Made by a program: the position numbers and the translations under genes
The notes under the pieces: generated by a model
Told to the model about the DNA's origin: nothing
The model's input: only the letters and a program-made list of their open reading frames with translations
Databases searched by the model: none
Assembly (NCBI GenBank): GCA_039583875.1
Contig: CM077150.1
Coordinates: 179,122,375 to 179,186,374, forward strand
Origin: Platanthera guangdongensis
Lineage: Eukaryota > Streptophyta > Magnoliopsida > Asparagales > Orchidaceae
Reading direction: 5' to 3'
DNA length: 64,000 nucleotides
Part shown: positions 53,600 to 63,492 of the stretch, piece by piece
How positions within the stretch are numbered: the stretch's first letter is position 1
Layout: every line of letters starts with the position of its first letter

Positions 53600-55641
53600 A
53601 TTAGTGAACCTTAGAACCCAAATAATTCTTGGGTCCTTGGTACTGGTTAGTTTGCTTCCTAACAAAGCTACCTGCAGGTTTTCCAACAGGCAGTTTGCTA
53701 CTCACTTTGGCACTAGCATTGTGCCAACAGTCCATTGCAAAGTGGCCTACCTTGCCACAGCACCAACACTCAAATTTATTGTACCTTTGCTTAGGTACAG
53801 TCTTAGCTGTTTTATCTACAGCTGACTTGTTGAGAGTTGGGGCTTTGCCCTTGGACTTGGACTTGGACTGAACAGTTCTTGCAGGTTTAGTAAATCCCAG
53901 TCCAACTTTACCTTTGTGATGAACAAATTCATCAATTAAGGGTAGAACTGACTTAGGTTTTGAAAACCTAGCAACTAAGTCTTTTTCCTTCTGAAGATTA
54001 ATCTCCAGACTCTTGATTTGATCATTCTTAAATTATGTAGTCCCCATCTGAATCACAGTTATGTGCTTCAGTCTGGCTATCTCATTAAGTTTTTGATCAA
54101 ACATCTTCTCATAATCAGTTGCAGCCATTTTGAGACTTGCAATCTCCTTAGCTTGACTCTTGGCCAAGGATTTGCATTTCTTAAATACTTGCAACAAAAC
54201 TTGATATTCATCTATCAACTGATGAATATCTTCTTCAGACTCAGATGCACTCTCATCACTTGATGATGATGAATCTGATTCAGACCTAGCACAAGAAATT
54301 GAACTTAAAGAACAATGTTGTACCTTACTAGGTCCTGGCTGCTCCAGGATTTTGTCACTTTCTATCAATGTCATTAGCCCTTGGCACTGACTGTCCTCTT
54401 GTTCATATATAGAGTTCATGATCTGAATGAACTCTTCATCTTCTTCCTCAGCAAACAGCCATATATATGCCTCAGCATCTGACTCAGTTTCTGATGAAGA
54501 AATGTCTGACAGGCTCTTTTCCTTTTTGGCAACAAAAGACTTTTCCTTCTTGCCCTTGTATTGAGTCCTTTTCTTGTCACTAGACTCCTTCCTTTTTTCT
54601 GGACAATCTGCAACAACATGGCCTTGTCTATTACAGCAATAGCATACAATTTTTGATAGTGCTGCTTTGCTAAACTTGGACTTTTTCCTGTCTTTCTTTG
54701 AAGACTTTTTATCTGATAATAGTCTTCTTTACCCTGTGAAGTAGATGGCCTTGTCCTCCACTGTTTCTTCTTTAAGAACTTCTGAAAGTGTCTTGTGAAG
54801 GCAGCAAAGTCCTCATCACTTTCACTGCTCTCAGACTTTCTGCTTTCTGAATCTTCTGACTCAGTCTCAACTACTTTTGGTGGTGGAGTTGGTGACTTAC
54901 CTCTGTACTTTCTGGGGCTTCTGTTTTGAAGGCCACTGTCCTTTCTTTATGTTCACTTCTTGTTGATTTCTCCTCTTCTTTCCTCACCATCAACTGCATC
55001 TCATAGGATAGCAGTTTTCCAAATAATGTTGGTGGAGGAATTTCTGCCAACTTTGTCATTTCCCTAATGACACAGATCTTGGTGTCCCAATCTTTTGTAA
55101 GGGACCTTAGAAACTTATCATTGAGCTCATAATTACTGAACTCTCTGCCATAGGACATTAGCTCATTCACAATCCTATAGAACTTCTTATAGCATTCAGT
55201 TATGCTATCAGCTTTACCTTGTCTAAAACTTTCATATTCTTGATTGAGCAAGGATTTTCTGTCTTGTCTCACTTCTTCAGAACCCTCCATATACACAATA
55301 AGAGTATCCCACATTTCCTTGGATGTCTTGTAGTGTATCAAATTCTGAAAAGTAGCATCATCTATAGCACTCACTATAATATTCTGAGCCATTTTGTCCA
55401 TTGTGGCTAGAACAATTTCATCTTTTGTCATTTCAGAGAAATCCTTAGGTGTTCTCTGATTTGCATCTAAGACTGAAACCTTCATGGGCACATATGGCCC
55501 TTCTTTCACTGTGATATAAATCCTAGGGTCTGAGGCTTCCATAAACAGTCTCACCCTTTCCTTCCAGATACCAAAGATCTCTTTTCTACATATGGGTAGC
55601 TTCATGGATCCCAATTCCTTATGATTCTCAGTGGAACTCAT
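53600..55641 (-). pseudogene. Broken gag of element C (UBN2-type Gag with two zinc knuckles)
   Basis: The start is ATG 55641. Residues 1-250 form a UBN2-type Gag core (EIFGIWKERVRLFMEA, KEMWDTLIVYMEG, NDKFLRSLTKDWD), open to 54871. After a frame change the first zinc knuckle, CYCCNRQGHVVADC, lies near 54605-54650. An acidic Ser/Glu-rich stretch and a coiled coil follow (54416-54033). After an in-frame stop at 54033-54035 comes a second knuckle, CWCCGKVGHFAMDC, near 53740-53790. Two knuckles and a long Gag fit Sireviruses. The second knuckle is the intact counterpart of the mutated one in F. Confidence 0.85.
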
Positions 55642-55728
55642 GGTTCTTGATTTTCTTGATTCTGTAATTTACTTAGACTGAATCTGCCAACAGGATCTAC
55701 TCAGACAGTTATGTCCCTTTTTGAGTAA

Positions 55729-55744
55729 CCTCCCTCTGATACCA
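55729..55744 (-). other. Primer-binding site, tRNA-Met (element C)
   Basis: The minus strand reads TGGTATCAGAGGGAGG two bases after the LTR end at 55747. Confidence 0.9.
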
Positions 55745-56600
55745 CTTGAAAGATATTGTACCTAATCACCTAGAGGGGGGGTGAATATGTGACTTAAATG
55801 TTTTTAACTTTTTAGGCAGAATTCAACTTATAACACAGAATTAAATCTACTTTATCACAGCACACAATCAGCAATTACAGAATTCCACAAGCACACAGTA
55901 GACACACAGTTTTATAGTGGTTCCCCAAGGTTTGGGTACATCCACTTTCCCCCTTCGCCTATCTAGCAATGTACTAGATTCGGCCAAACTCCTCCACTAT
56001 CTCAGAACCCCAAAACAGGTTCCTACAGCTCAGGCCCAAGGCCCTACAACTCAGCTTCTTCACAAAGCCTACACTCAGCCACCAAGGCCTACACTCAGCC
56101 ACCAAGGCCTACACTCAGCCACAACAGGCCTACACTCAGAGATACAACTCTCCTACACTCAGGCACTCAAGCCCTACACTCAGCCTTTATAATTACAGGC
56201 TTACAAACTCAGATCCCTAAGGATCCTACAAGTAAATATGAATACAAAAATGTAATCTCTACAACTCAGTGAAAAGAGAGAAGATTTGTGAGTTTCTTGA
56301 TGAGTTCTTGGAAGAACTCAGTTGAAATCAACCTGACTTGGCTTTCTTCAAAGCTTCTTGAAAGTAGAACACAATAAGATTGATCTCTTCTGCAGTTGAT
56401 CCTTGATCTCTGCTACTTAAGATTCAGAATAAATCTGAACTCTTCTTCTCAGCCTGGTTCCAACGGCTGACTTCTTGGATGGAGCTCTCTCTCTCCAACT
56501 ACTTAGATCTTCACTAGATTCTTCAAGGAATAGCTAGATCTTCTTCTTTGTTAATTACTTGAACAACTTGGACAACACCTTTCTGTAGACAGCATAAGCC

Positions 56601-56608
56601 TATTTATA
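56601..56608 (-). promoter_or_regulatory. LTR TATA box (element C, 5' LTR)
   Basis: TATAAATA on the minus strand. As this is the 5' LTR, it would drive the full-length transcript towards gag at 55641. The palindrome array lies directly upstream. Confidence 0.75.
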
Positions 56609-56744
56609 GGCCTTCTTCATGGTAACCGGCTGGTCCGGTTCATAACTGAATTCTGACAACTCTGACAGGTGCAGTAGACCGGCTGGAATGGCAGCTGTCA
56701 AGTCATCCAGTCAGTTCTTGAAAATTCTGTAACTGTCTGAAAGT

Positions 56745-57615
56745 GTCGAGACTGTCTGTCTTTAAGTGTCGACACTTATAGACCAAGTGTCGACACTAGT
56801 TGTCTAAGTGTCGACACTAGCCTACAAGGTGTCGACACAACTCCTTGTGTTGTAGATTTTAGATCTCGACATTGCTTCTTCTTCATGTCGACACTGATAA
56901 TGTGTGTCGACACAAGTACTTGTACTTCAGTATATTGTTGAATTCTTCTAAGTGTCGACACAACACCTTTGTGTCGACACATCTTCATGTGTTGAACTAG
57001 TTTAAGTGTCGACACTTCTTCTTGGTGTCGACACATGTCTTCAGTGTTGATACTTGCTGAGTGTCGACACAGCTCCTTGTGTCGACACATTCTTCTTCTG
57101 TTGAGACTTTTGCTGAGTGTCGACACATCTCCTTTGTGTCGACACTTGTACTTAAAATATTCTTGAACTTTGCTAAGTGTCGATACAGCTCCTTGTGTCG
57201 ACACTTTCTTCAAGTGTTGAGTCTTCAGCTGAGTGTCGACATATTCTTTCTTGTGTCGACACTTTCTTCAAGTGTTGACTCTTCTGCTGTGTGTCGACAC
57301 ATTGCTCTGGGTGTCGACACTTATACTTAGTCTCTGCTGACTTTTGCTGAGTGTCGACACAGCCTCCAAGTGTCGACACTTTCTGATGTAGACACAGTTT
57401 CTTTGGGTGTCGACACAACTGCTAAGTGTCGACACTGCTTCACTGCACTTTTCTTCACTGAGTGTCGACACAGCTCCTTGTGTCGACACTTTCTGTCTGG
57501 TGTCGACTCTGCATCCCCGGTGTCGACACAATGACTCCAAGTGTCGACACTGCTTGCCTGGGTGTCGACACAAGTCTTCTTAAGTGTCGACACTTTGCCT
57601 CTGGGTGTCGACACA
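56745..57615. repeat. GTGTCGACAC palindrome array (element C 5' LTR U3)
   Basis: Same array as 23750-24625. Several units that are mutated in one LTR are intact in the other (for example near 56766 and 57425), so the ancestral array was more regular than either copy. Confidence 0.95.
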
Positions 57616-57760
57616 TGGACTTAGAAACTTTTTCTTCTTTCCTGTAAATACTTAACCTGCACAAGTAAACTCAAAACACATCAAATACATTTTTGATGTA
57701 TATCATTGAGTTGGGTGAGGCTTCTTCAAATCAGGTGCATTAGAACTAATGTACCCAACA

Positions 57761-58937
57761 CAACCCACCTTAGTGGTGTAGCAGGTCGGGTTTATCTCGC
57801 GCTCCCCAGGCGTGCTACCAATTGACCTCTCATCACAACTAGGAGCTTACTCAAAGCATCCATACATCCATAAGCAACATCCATACATCCATCCAACAAA
57901 GCATAACCTTTTATATCATCAAATCCACAGAGTCTTCTCTGATTTACCCATAATCATCACCAATCCAGACTATCCGTCTAGATGGGCTTCACACAGCATG
58001 CCTATGTCGTACTCCACATTTCCTACTCTAGATGCAGAATCAACCAAGGAATCACTTACGATATCCACCTCTTGGTGGAGGATTCCATGCATATGCATAA
58101 AGAAAGGACTTCGATGTCCAAGAAGGAGATTGTTATCCTTGAAGATTGTTTCGGAGCCATGAATTAGCCGGATGGAAATCACCGGCTCGGCTTTGCCTTC
58201 ACGAATTTGATCTCGGATCTTCGCTCCGCACTCCGCAGCTCCTCCAGCAGATGGTTTCTCCTTCCTCCTTTCCTTCCCTTGACCCCTCTCTCTCTTTCTC
58301 TCTCTTTGAGCATGAGAAGAAGAAGAAGATGAAAATGAAGGGCTTTTATCATCATTTCTTGGCCTTTATCCACATGGAAGGGGTCTGGCCCTTGGATCTA
58401 GCATAAGGAAAACAAACAGCTCAGATTTGCCCAAAAATAGGCTGAACACGGCCAGACACGCCATGTGACACGCCCGTGTCATAGGCCATGTCACTTAAGC
58501 GGTAGGCAACCGACTCAAATCCAACCAGTACACGGTCATGTGACACGCCCGTGTCACACCTTACACGCCCGTGTCACACCTTAAACGCCTGTGTCACGCC
58601 CGACACGCCCGTGTCCAGTAGCCGTGTACTTCACACAGCACAATCTCCACTTCACCCGAGCGGGACACGGCCATGGGACACGCCCGTGTCCCAAGCCATG
58701 TACCCCAGGACACACCTGTGTCCACCAGTACACGCAGTCCCGCCTGAACCCGCAAAGGACACGCCCTGTGACACGCCTGTGTCACAGGCCGTGTACCCTG
58801 CACTTGACGGTTGTCGACCAAAATTCGTCGACCACACACACAACTCCTCAACCCGAGCACGACACGCCCTGGGACACGTTCGTGTCCTAGGCCGTGTCAC
58901 CCATCCTGAAACCCAAAGTTGAACTTGGGCTATTACA
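57761..58937 (-). repeat. Element D 3' LTR, proximal part
   Basis: It continues the LTR broken at 22759 and ends (minus-strand LTR start) at TGTAATAGCCC, plus 58937. U3 at about 58440-58900 has CACGCCCGTGTC-type palindromes, the reverse of the element A motif. It contains an S/T-rich (CT)n tract at 58289-58306. Open frames at 58551-58954 are repeat translations. Confidence 0.88.
58440..58900. repeat. CACGCCCGTGTC palindrome array (element D 3' LTR U3)
   Basis: Repeated GACACGCCCGTGTC, with CACGGCC and GGCCGTGT variants, plus one TCGTCGAC site. Counterpart at about 62300-62700 in the 5' LTR. It is related to the element A minisatellite. Confidence 0.85.
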
Positions 58938-58951
58938 ATCCTCCCCTCCTT
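58938..58951 (-). other. Polypurine tract (element D)
   Basis: The minus strand reads AAGGAGGGGAGGAT before the LTR start TGTAATAG. Confidence 0.75.
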
Positions 58952-59489
58952 CAAAAAAATTCGTCCCCGAAATTTGAATCAGCGACCACCAGCAACATAA
59001 CCACTCACGATGCACCATACACAACCGCGCACTCAAATAAGGCGAGCCGGGTTAGAGCTTAGAGGTCGTACCCCAAGGCATCGCACAAACCAAACAACAC
59101 ATGCAGCACATACACACACACATATCTCCTCAGGTGCACATCCATCCACAATTTTATCGAATTTGATAGATCCAACAAAACACATCATAGATATAGCCAC
59201 CATGATTGATCGATCACATATATAACACCAAATGTGCACCAATATTTACATAACATATAACATCGATATACACAACCATCTCCTTATTCATGCTTTAGAT
59301 ACACCAGTAAGAACATCATCAAGTAATACGAGTTACTTTTCTATGTTTCCTTCTGCTCAGCCGCCTGATTAAACACTCGAGGCGTCAAATTAAACACTCG
59401 AGGCTGAATTTCCCCAATTGAACTTTGCGGCTCTTGCACTTCCAAATTATGCAGTCGAGGTTGCGTCTAGGATGTAGATGACTCGGCCA
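58952..59489 (-). other. Gene-free internal stretch of element D
   Basis: About 540 bp between gag and the purine tract, with no pol homology seen in any frame; open frames at 59010-59242 have no domains. A full pol (over 3 kb in element A) would be expected here, so the region marks a deletion or an ancestral gag-only structure. Confidence 0.6.
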
Positions 59490-60527
59490 CTACTTTACCC
59501 TTTTCTTCATAAGACGCACCTGTCTTTTTCTCACTCCCTGAAGGGGCACTCCAACAAAATTTAGCAATATGTCCTTGCTTCCTGTAATTATAACATGTTC
59601 GTGTATCAGCACGTCCCTGCCCATAAGTTGCCCCCACGAAGAGACAGTCGACGGAGCTGATTCCGTAGGCCTGAACCTTTTCTTCTCTCGTCGTCTAAAC
59701 TCCAATTGCTCTGCCTGTGACACTTTGAATTCTAGCTTATCTACTGCCAGTCTCTTTTTCTCTTGTACCCGCTTCAAATCCTTCTCCAACGCACGAGCTG
59801 TATCTACCAACGCTTGGAAGCTTTTGTTCACCGAACTCGGGAGTACCAATCTCAACTCATACTGCAGTCCCCCATAAAAACGATTTGTCTTTCGTGCTTC
59901 CTCCGCAAAGGTAGACCCCACATATCGCCCAAGTTTGGTAAACTCATGCAGGTACGTATCAATATTCGTCTCTCCCTACACCAAACGTTGAAACTCGTTC
60001 TCCATCGCAATTTGTTGCTACACTGGCAAGTACTTGGCTAGAAACAATCTGGAGAATTCATCAATTGAGACTTCCTCTAATCTGTGACCTGCCAAGTGAT
60101 GCACTTCCACGTCATCCCACCACAATCTCGCATCTCCTTCCAGCAAAAAAGTGGCTAAGGCCACTTTCTGCTCCTCCGCCGTTCTAATTGCAGTCAGGAT
60201 CCTCTTCACTCTAGCAAGCCAATCTTCCACCTGTGTTGGGGAAATCGCCCTACCAAACTTAGGTGGATGAAATTTCATAAATCTTTTTAATGACTCATCC
60301 ATTGCTTGCTCGTCCACCATAACTTCAGCACGCTCCTGCCTTGCATCCGGTCGTACTGGCACCCCTACAGGCCTTGCCTGCCCAGTAGGTTGTGCCTGTA
60401 ACACTGCAAGCACCGTCTCCGTCACCATCCGTATGGTCTCTGCCGAGAGAGGCGTAGGTGCTTCAACGGGTGATGCACTCTCATCGGACTGCTGGGGCTC
60501 AGACTGCCCAGCACCACTCCTCGTCAC
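59490..60527 (-). pseudogene. Broken gag of element D (Tekay-type)
   Basis: The reading starts with GTG at 60527 (TRSGAGQSE), as in element A. It contains TPLSAETIRMVTETVLAVL, QVEDWLARVKRIL, FLLEGDARLWWDDVE and FSRLFLAKYLPV, then a stop (60018-60020) and another near 59976. The same frame continues with DTYLHEFTKLGRYVG, RKTNRFYGGL and a basic region. A frame change near 59600 precedes a knuckle-like CYNYRKQGHIAKFC that has lost its second Cys. This is Retrotrans_gag-type capsid protein; it gives the intact form of regions that are broken in element A. Confidence 0.8.
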
Positions 60528-60650
60528 CTATAAATCAATGTACAAAACACCATTAATCATGCAGTTCATAATTGCAACTATACATTGATGCACATTCCTA
60601 GTGGACATTCGTGAGTCCAATTATGTTCTTCCCTCCCAAACAATCTAAAC

Positions 60651-60665
60651 CTGGCTCTGATACCA
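60651..60665 (-). other. Primer-binding site, tRNA-Met (element D)
   Basis: The minus strand reads TGGTATCAGAGCCAG, three bases from the LTR end at 60669. Confidence 0.9.
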
Positions 60666-60668
60666 CTT

Positions 60669-62709
60669 TGTAACGCCTCCACTCGTCACATGAAATATAA
60701 CAATGGGTCCGGCCAGGGCCCCACGCCATATTTCACAGATAGGCGGAGGAATTACGTGTGGAAATCAAAATCTACTCATATCCTAACTCAAAACATTCTA
60801 GCGCAGCATTTTAAGTTAGATGAACATAGCACAGTGAATGTCCACTAATATATAAACTCCACATTTATATATCTATAACCAGAGATGTACACAACACACA
60901 CACTCATGGCCTTAAAGCCTTATAAGTTGCTCTTTACACACATGTACAATTTCATACATCGGCACGCAGGCCGGCCACACCTGAAATCCAAACACGCTTT
61001 CTTCGCACGGCCTTCAAGGGCCTTTATCAGCAAGCCTCCATTCTGCTCAAATCAATTCAATCATCAGCACCTGCAGTTAGATATCCACCCAAGAGCAGCA
61101 AACAAAGTAACGGTCAGCATTAGCTGACCAATTATAACGATCATACCCCTTACTCGGGGCAGTGGTTCCTTCCCTGTATGTATTGTCATCACAAGCTATC
61201 AATCTACCATTCACAACCACATCACAAATGCCAGTATCTACCAGACGCTCCGTGCACTCAGGGCACCTTATTGGTGTACTGGATGTCCCAGTCGTACACC
61301 GCCGATCAGAGGTTCTTTACTTGTTGGTTGGGCGGTTCAATCCTAGTCCACCAATCCTGCAGGTTGGGGACATTCCGTCCATACCACTCAGAGGTACTAC
61401 CTCACAGCATCCACAAACATAACCAGAGCAGATCGACCCACCCTAGTGGTGTAGCAAGCTGGGTTTATCGATGCTCCCAAGGCATTACCACCAATCGACC
61501 CCTCAACCTATTCCTGATCGACCCACCCTTGTGGTGTAGCAAGTCGGGTTTAACTCGGCTCCCCAGGCGTTGCCACCAATCGACCCCTCATCTATCCAAA
61601 TCAACCCACTTTAGTGGTGTAGCAGGCCGGGTTTATCCCGCGCTCCCCAGACGTGCTACCAATTGACCTCTCATCACAACCAGGAGCTTACTCAAAGCAT
61701 CCATACATCCATAATCAACATACATACATACATCCATACATCCATCCAACAAAGCATAACATTTCATATCATCAAATCCATGGAGTCTTCTCCGGTTTAC
61801 CCATAATCATCACCAATCCAGACTATCCGTCCAGAGGGGCTTCACACAGCATGCCTATGTCGTACTCCACATTTCCGACTCTAGATGCAGACTCAACCAA
61901 GGAATCACTTACGATATCCACCTCTTGGTGGAGGATTCCATGCATATGCATAAAGAAAGGACTTTGATGTCCAAGAAGGAGATCGTTACCCTTGAAGATT
62001 GTTTCGGAGCCATGAATTAGCCGGATGGAAATCACTGCCTCAGCTTTGCCTTCACGATTTCGATCTCGGATCGTCACTCCGCACTCCGCAGCTCCTCCAG
62101 CAGCTGGTTTCTCCTTCCTCCTTTCCTTCCCTTGACCCCTCTCTCTCTTTCTCTCTCTTTGAGCATGAGAAGAAGAAGAAGATGAAAATGAAGGGCTTTT
62201 ATCCTCATTTCTTGGCCTTTATCCACATGGAAGGGGCCTGACCCTTGGATCCAGGATAAGGAAAATAAACGGCTCAGATTTGCCCAAAAATAGGCTGAAC
62301 ATGGCCAGACACGCCCTATGACACGCTCGTGTCACAGGCCGTGTCACTTAAGAGGTAGACAACTGACTCAAATCCAACCAGTACACAGCTGTGTGACATT
62401 CCTGTGTCACACCTTACACGCCCGTGTCATGCCCGACACGCTAGTGTCATGCCCGACACGCCCGTGTCCAGTAGTCGTGTACTTCACAGATCACAATCTC
62501 CACTTCACTCGAGCGGGACACGGCCATGGGACACGCTCGTGTCCCAAGCCGTGTCAAACACGACCCGAGGACACACCCGTGTCCACCAATACATGCAGTC
62601 CCGCCTGAACCCGCAAAGGACACGCCCTGTGACACGCCCGTGTCACAGGCCGTGTACCCTGCACTCGACGATCGTCGACCAAAATTCGTCGACCACACAC
62701 CCAACTCCT
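60669..62709 (-). repeat. Element D 5' LTR, truncated by element E
   Basis: It matches 21825-22759 plus 57761-58937 in order. The last 85 or so bases of the LTR (equivalent to 58853-58937) are missing because element E starts at 62710. Confidence 0.88.
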
Positions 62710-62879
62710 TGTTAAAATTCAACAAACCGCAGACGCCCCCTTGGATACCCTGCTGAAAATTCAACAAACCGAAGGAGAATACGCCCACTTATATGTTGAA
62801 AGTTTTCCCGGATCGTGGAGTTAACAGTGATTATCTCAACAAAGCAGTAACAACCAGCAACACATGCAGCACAAGCTTC

Positions 62880-62885
62880 TTTATT
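62880..62885 (-). terminator. Candidate polyadenylation signal (element E LTR)
   Basis: AATAAA on the minus strand, about 600 bp downstream of the TATA box and 170 bp from the LTR end. Confidence 0.4.
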
Positions 62886-63482
62886 GATCAAGAGCAAACT
62901 TCTTTACAAGGCGAGACATACATGGCGAGACATGCTTCACCAAAAACCCAACACCGGGAGAGCAGAGACAGTTACAAAGACAAGAACAAAAAACAAGCCG
63001 CGCGGACTCAAACAATCAAGCCGCCGACCTACTGCTGTGGAGTCCGCTCAGTCCGCCAGGTCGCCAGACCGCAACCCAAGCCGCGCGGACTCACCCTTAC
63101 TCCAATGCTTAGCTCTTCACCGCCGGTCTGCACGCCGCCAGACCGCACAAGCTGCGCCACCGAATGGAACAGTCCGCCTGAAACCGGCGACTTCCTGAAC
63201 CCTGAACCAAGTCGCCAAAGAGAAGACCGCCTGGCCGCTATCCGCGACCTGCTGTTTACCGCCTGTTGCTTAACCCCAGAGTCCGCACTGTCCCTGACCG
63301 CAATCAGAGCCAAGTCCTGGCTTTCCAGCGCTATCCGCACAACCTGCACAGCACAACCGGGTCAACTCTCTATCCGCGCGGACACAAAGTCCAGGCCGCA
63401 GCAACTTACGCGAGCTCAAAAACTGTTCACTTACTTTGGTCTAGGTTCCGTTTTTTTTTGTTCTCTTGATGTGACATGGGTC

Positions 63483-63492
63483 CTATTTATAG
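63483..63492 (-). promoter_or_regulatory. LTR TATA box (element E)
   Basis: CTATAAATAG on the minus strand; the CGGACT-rich sequence lies upstream, as in the U3 of the other families. Confidence 0.55.

Larger units (their letters stand above)
22760..57760 (-). mobile_element. Element C: Ty1/copia Sirevirus with ORF3, interrupted by element B
   Basis: The minus-strand order is 5' LTR (57760-55747), tRNA-Met primer site, gag, protease, integrase (broken by B at 53010/31003), RT, RNase H, a GTGTCGACAC array, ORF3, purine tract and 3' LTR (24775-22760). The RT carries [12 protein letters not shown], a form typical of Sireviruses. Without B the element is about 13 kb. By eye about 30 differences separate the roughly 2,015-bp LTRs, near 1.5 percent. 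Pol has two in-frame stops and gag has frame changes, so it is not autonomous now. Confidence 0.92.
55747..57760 (-). repeat. Element C 5' LTR
   Basis: A 2014-bp LTR nearly identical to 22760-24775. GTGTCGACAC array at about 56745-57615, TATA box at 56601-56608, conserved block at 55911-55945. Open frames at 56776-57664 are array translations. Confidence 0.94.
21825..62709 (-). mobile_element. Element D: gag-only Tekay-type element (nested host of C, B, A)
   Basis: Minus-strand element with LTRs at 21825-22759 plus 57761-58937 (3') and 60669-62709 (5', cut by element E). A tRNA-Met primer site lies at 60651-60665 and a purine tract next to 58937. The internal region is only about 1.7 kb and encodes a damaged Gag similar to element A Gag; no protease, RT or integrase is present. 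This fits a non-autonomous terminal-repeat-with-Gag element or a pol-deleted Tekay. Its right end lies beyond element E, so the target duplication cannot be checked; the left flank is CAAAA at 21820-21824. Confidence 0.8.

Noticed and set aside
58551..58954. Open frames encoding Pro/Thr/Cys-rich peptides
   Set aside because: These are translations of the CACGCCCGTGTC array of the D LTR and have matching versions at 62318-62756.
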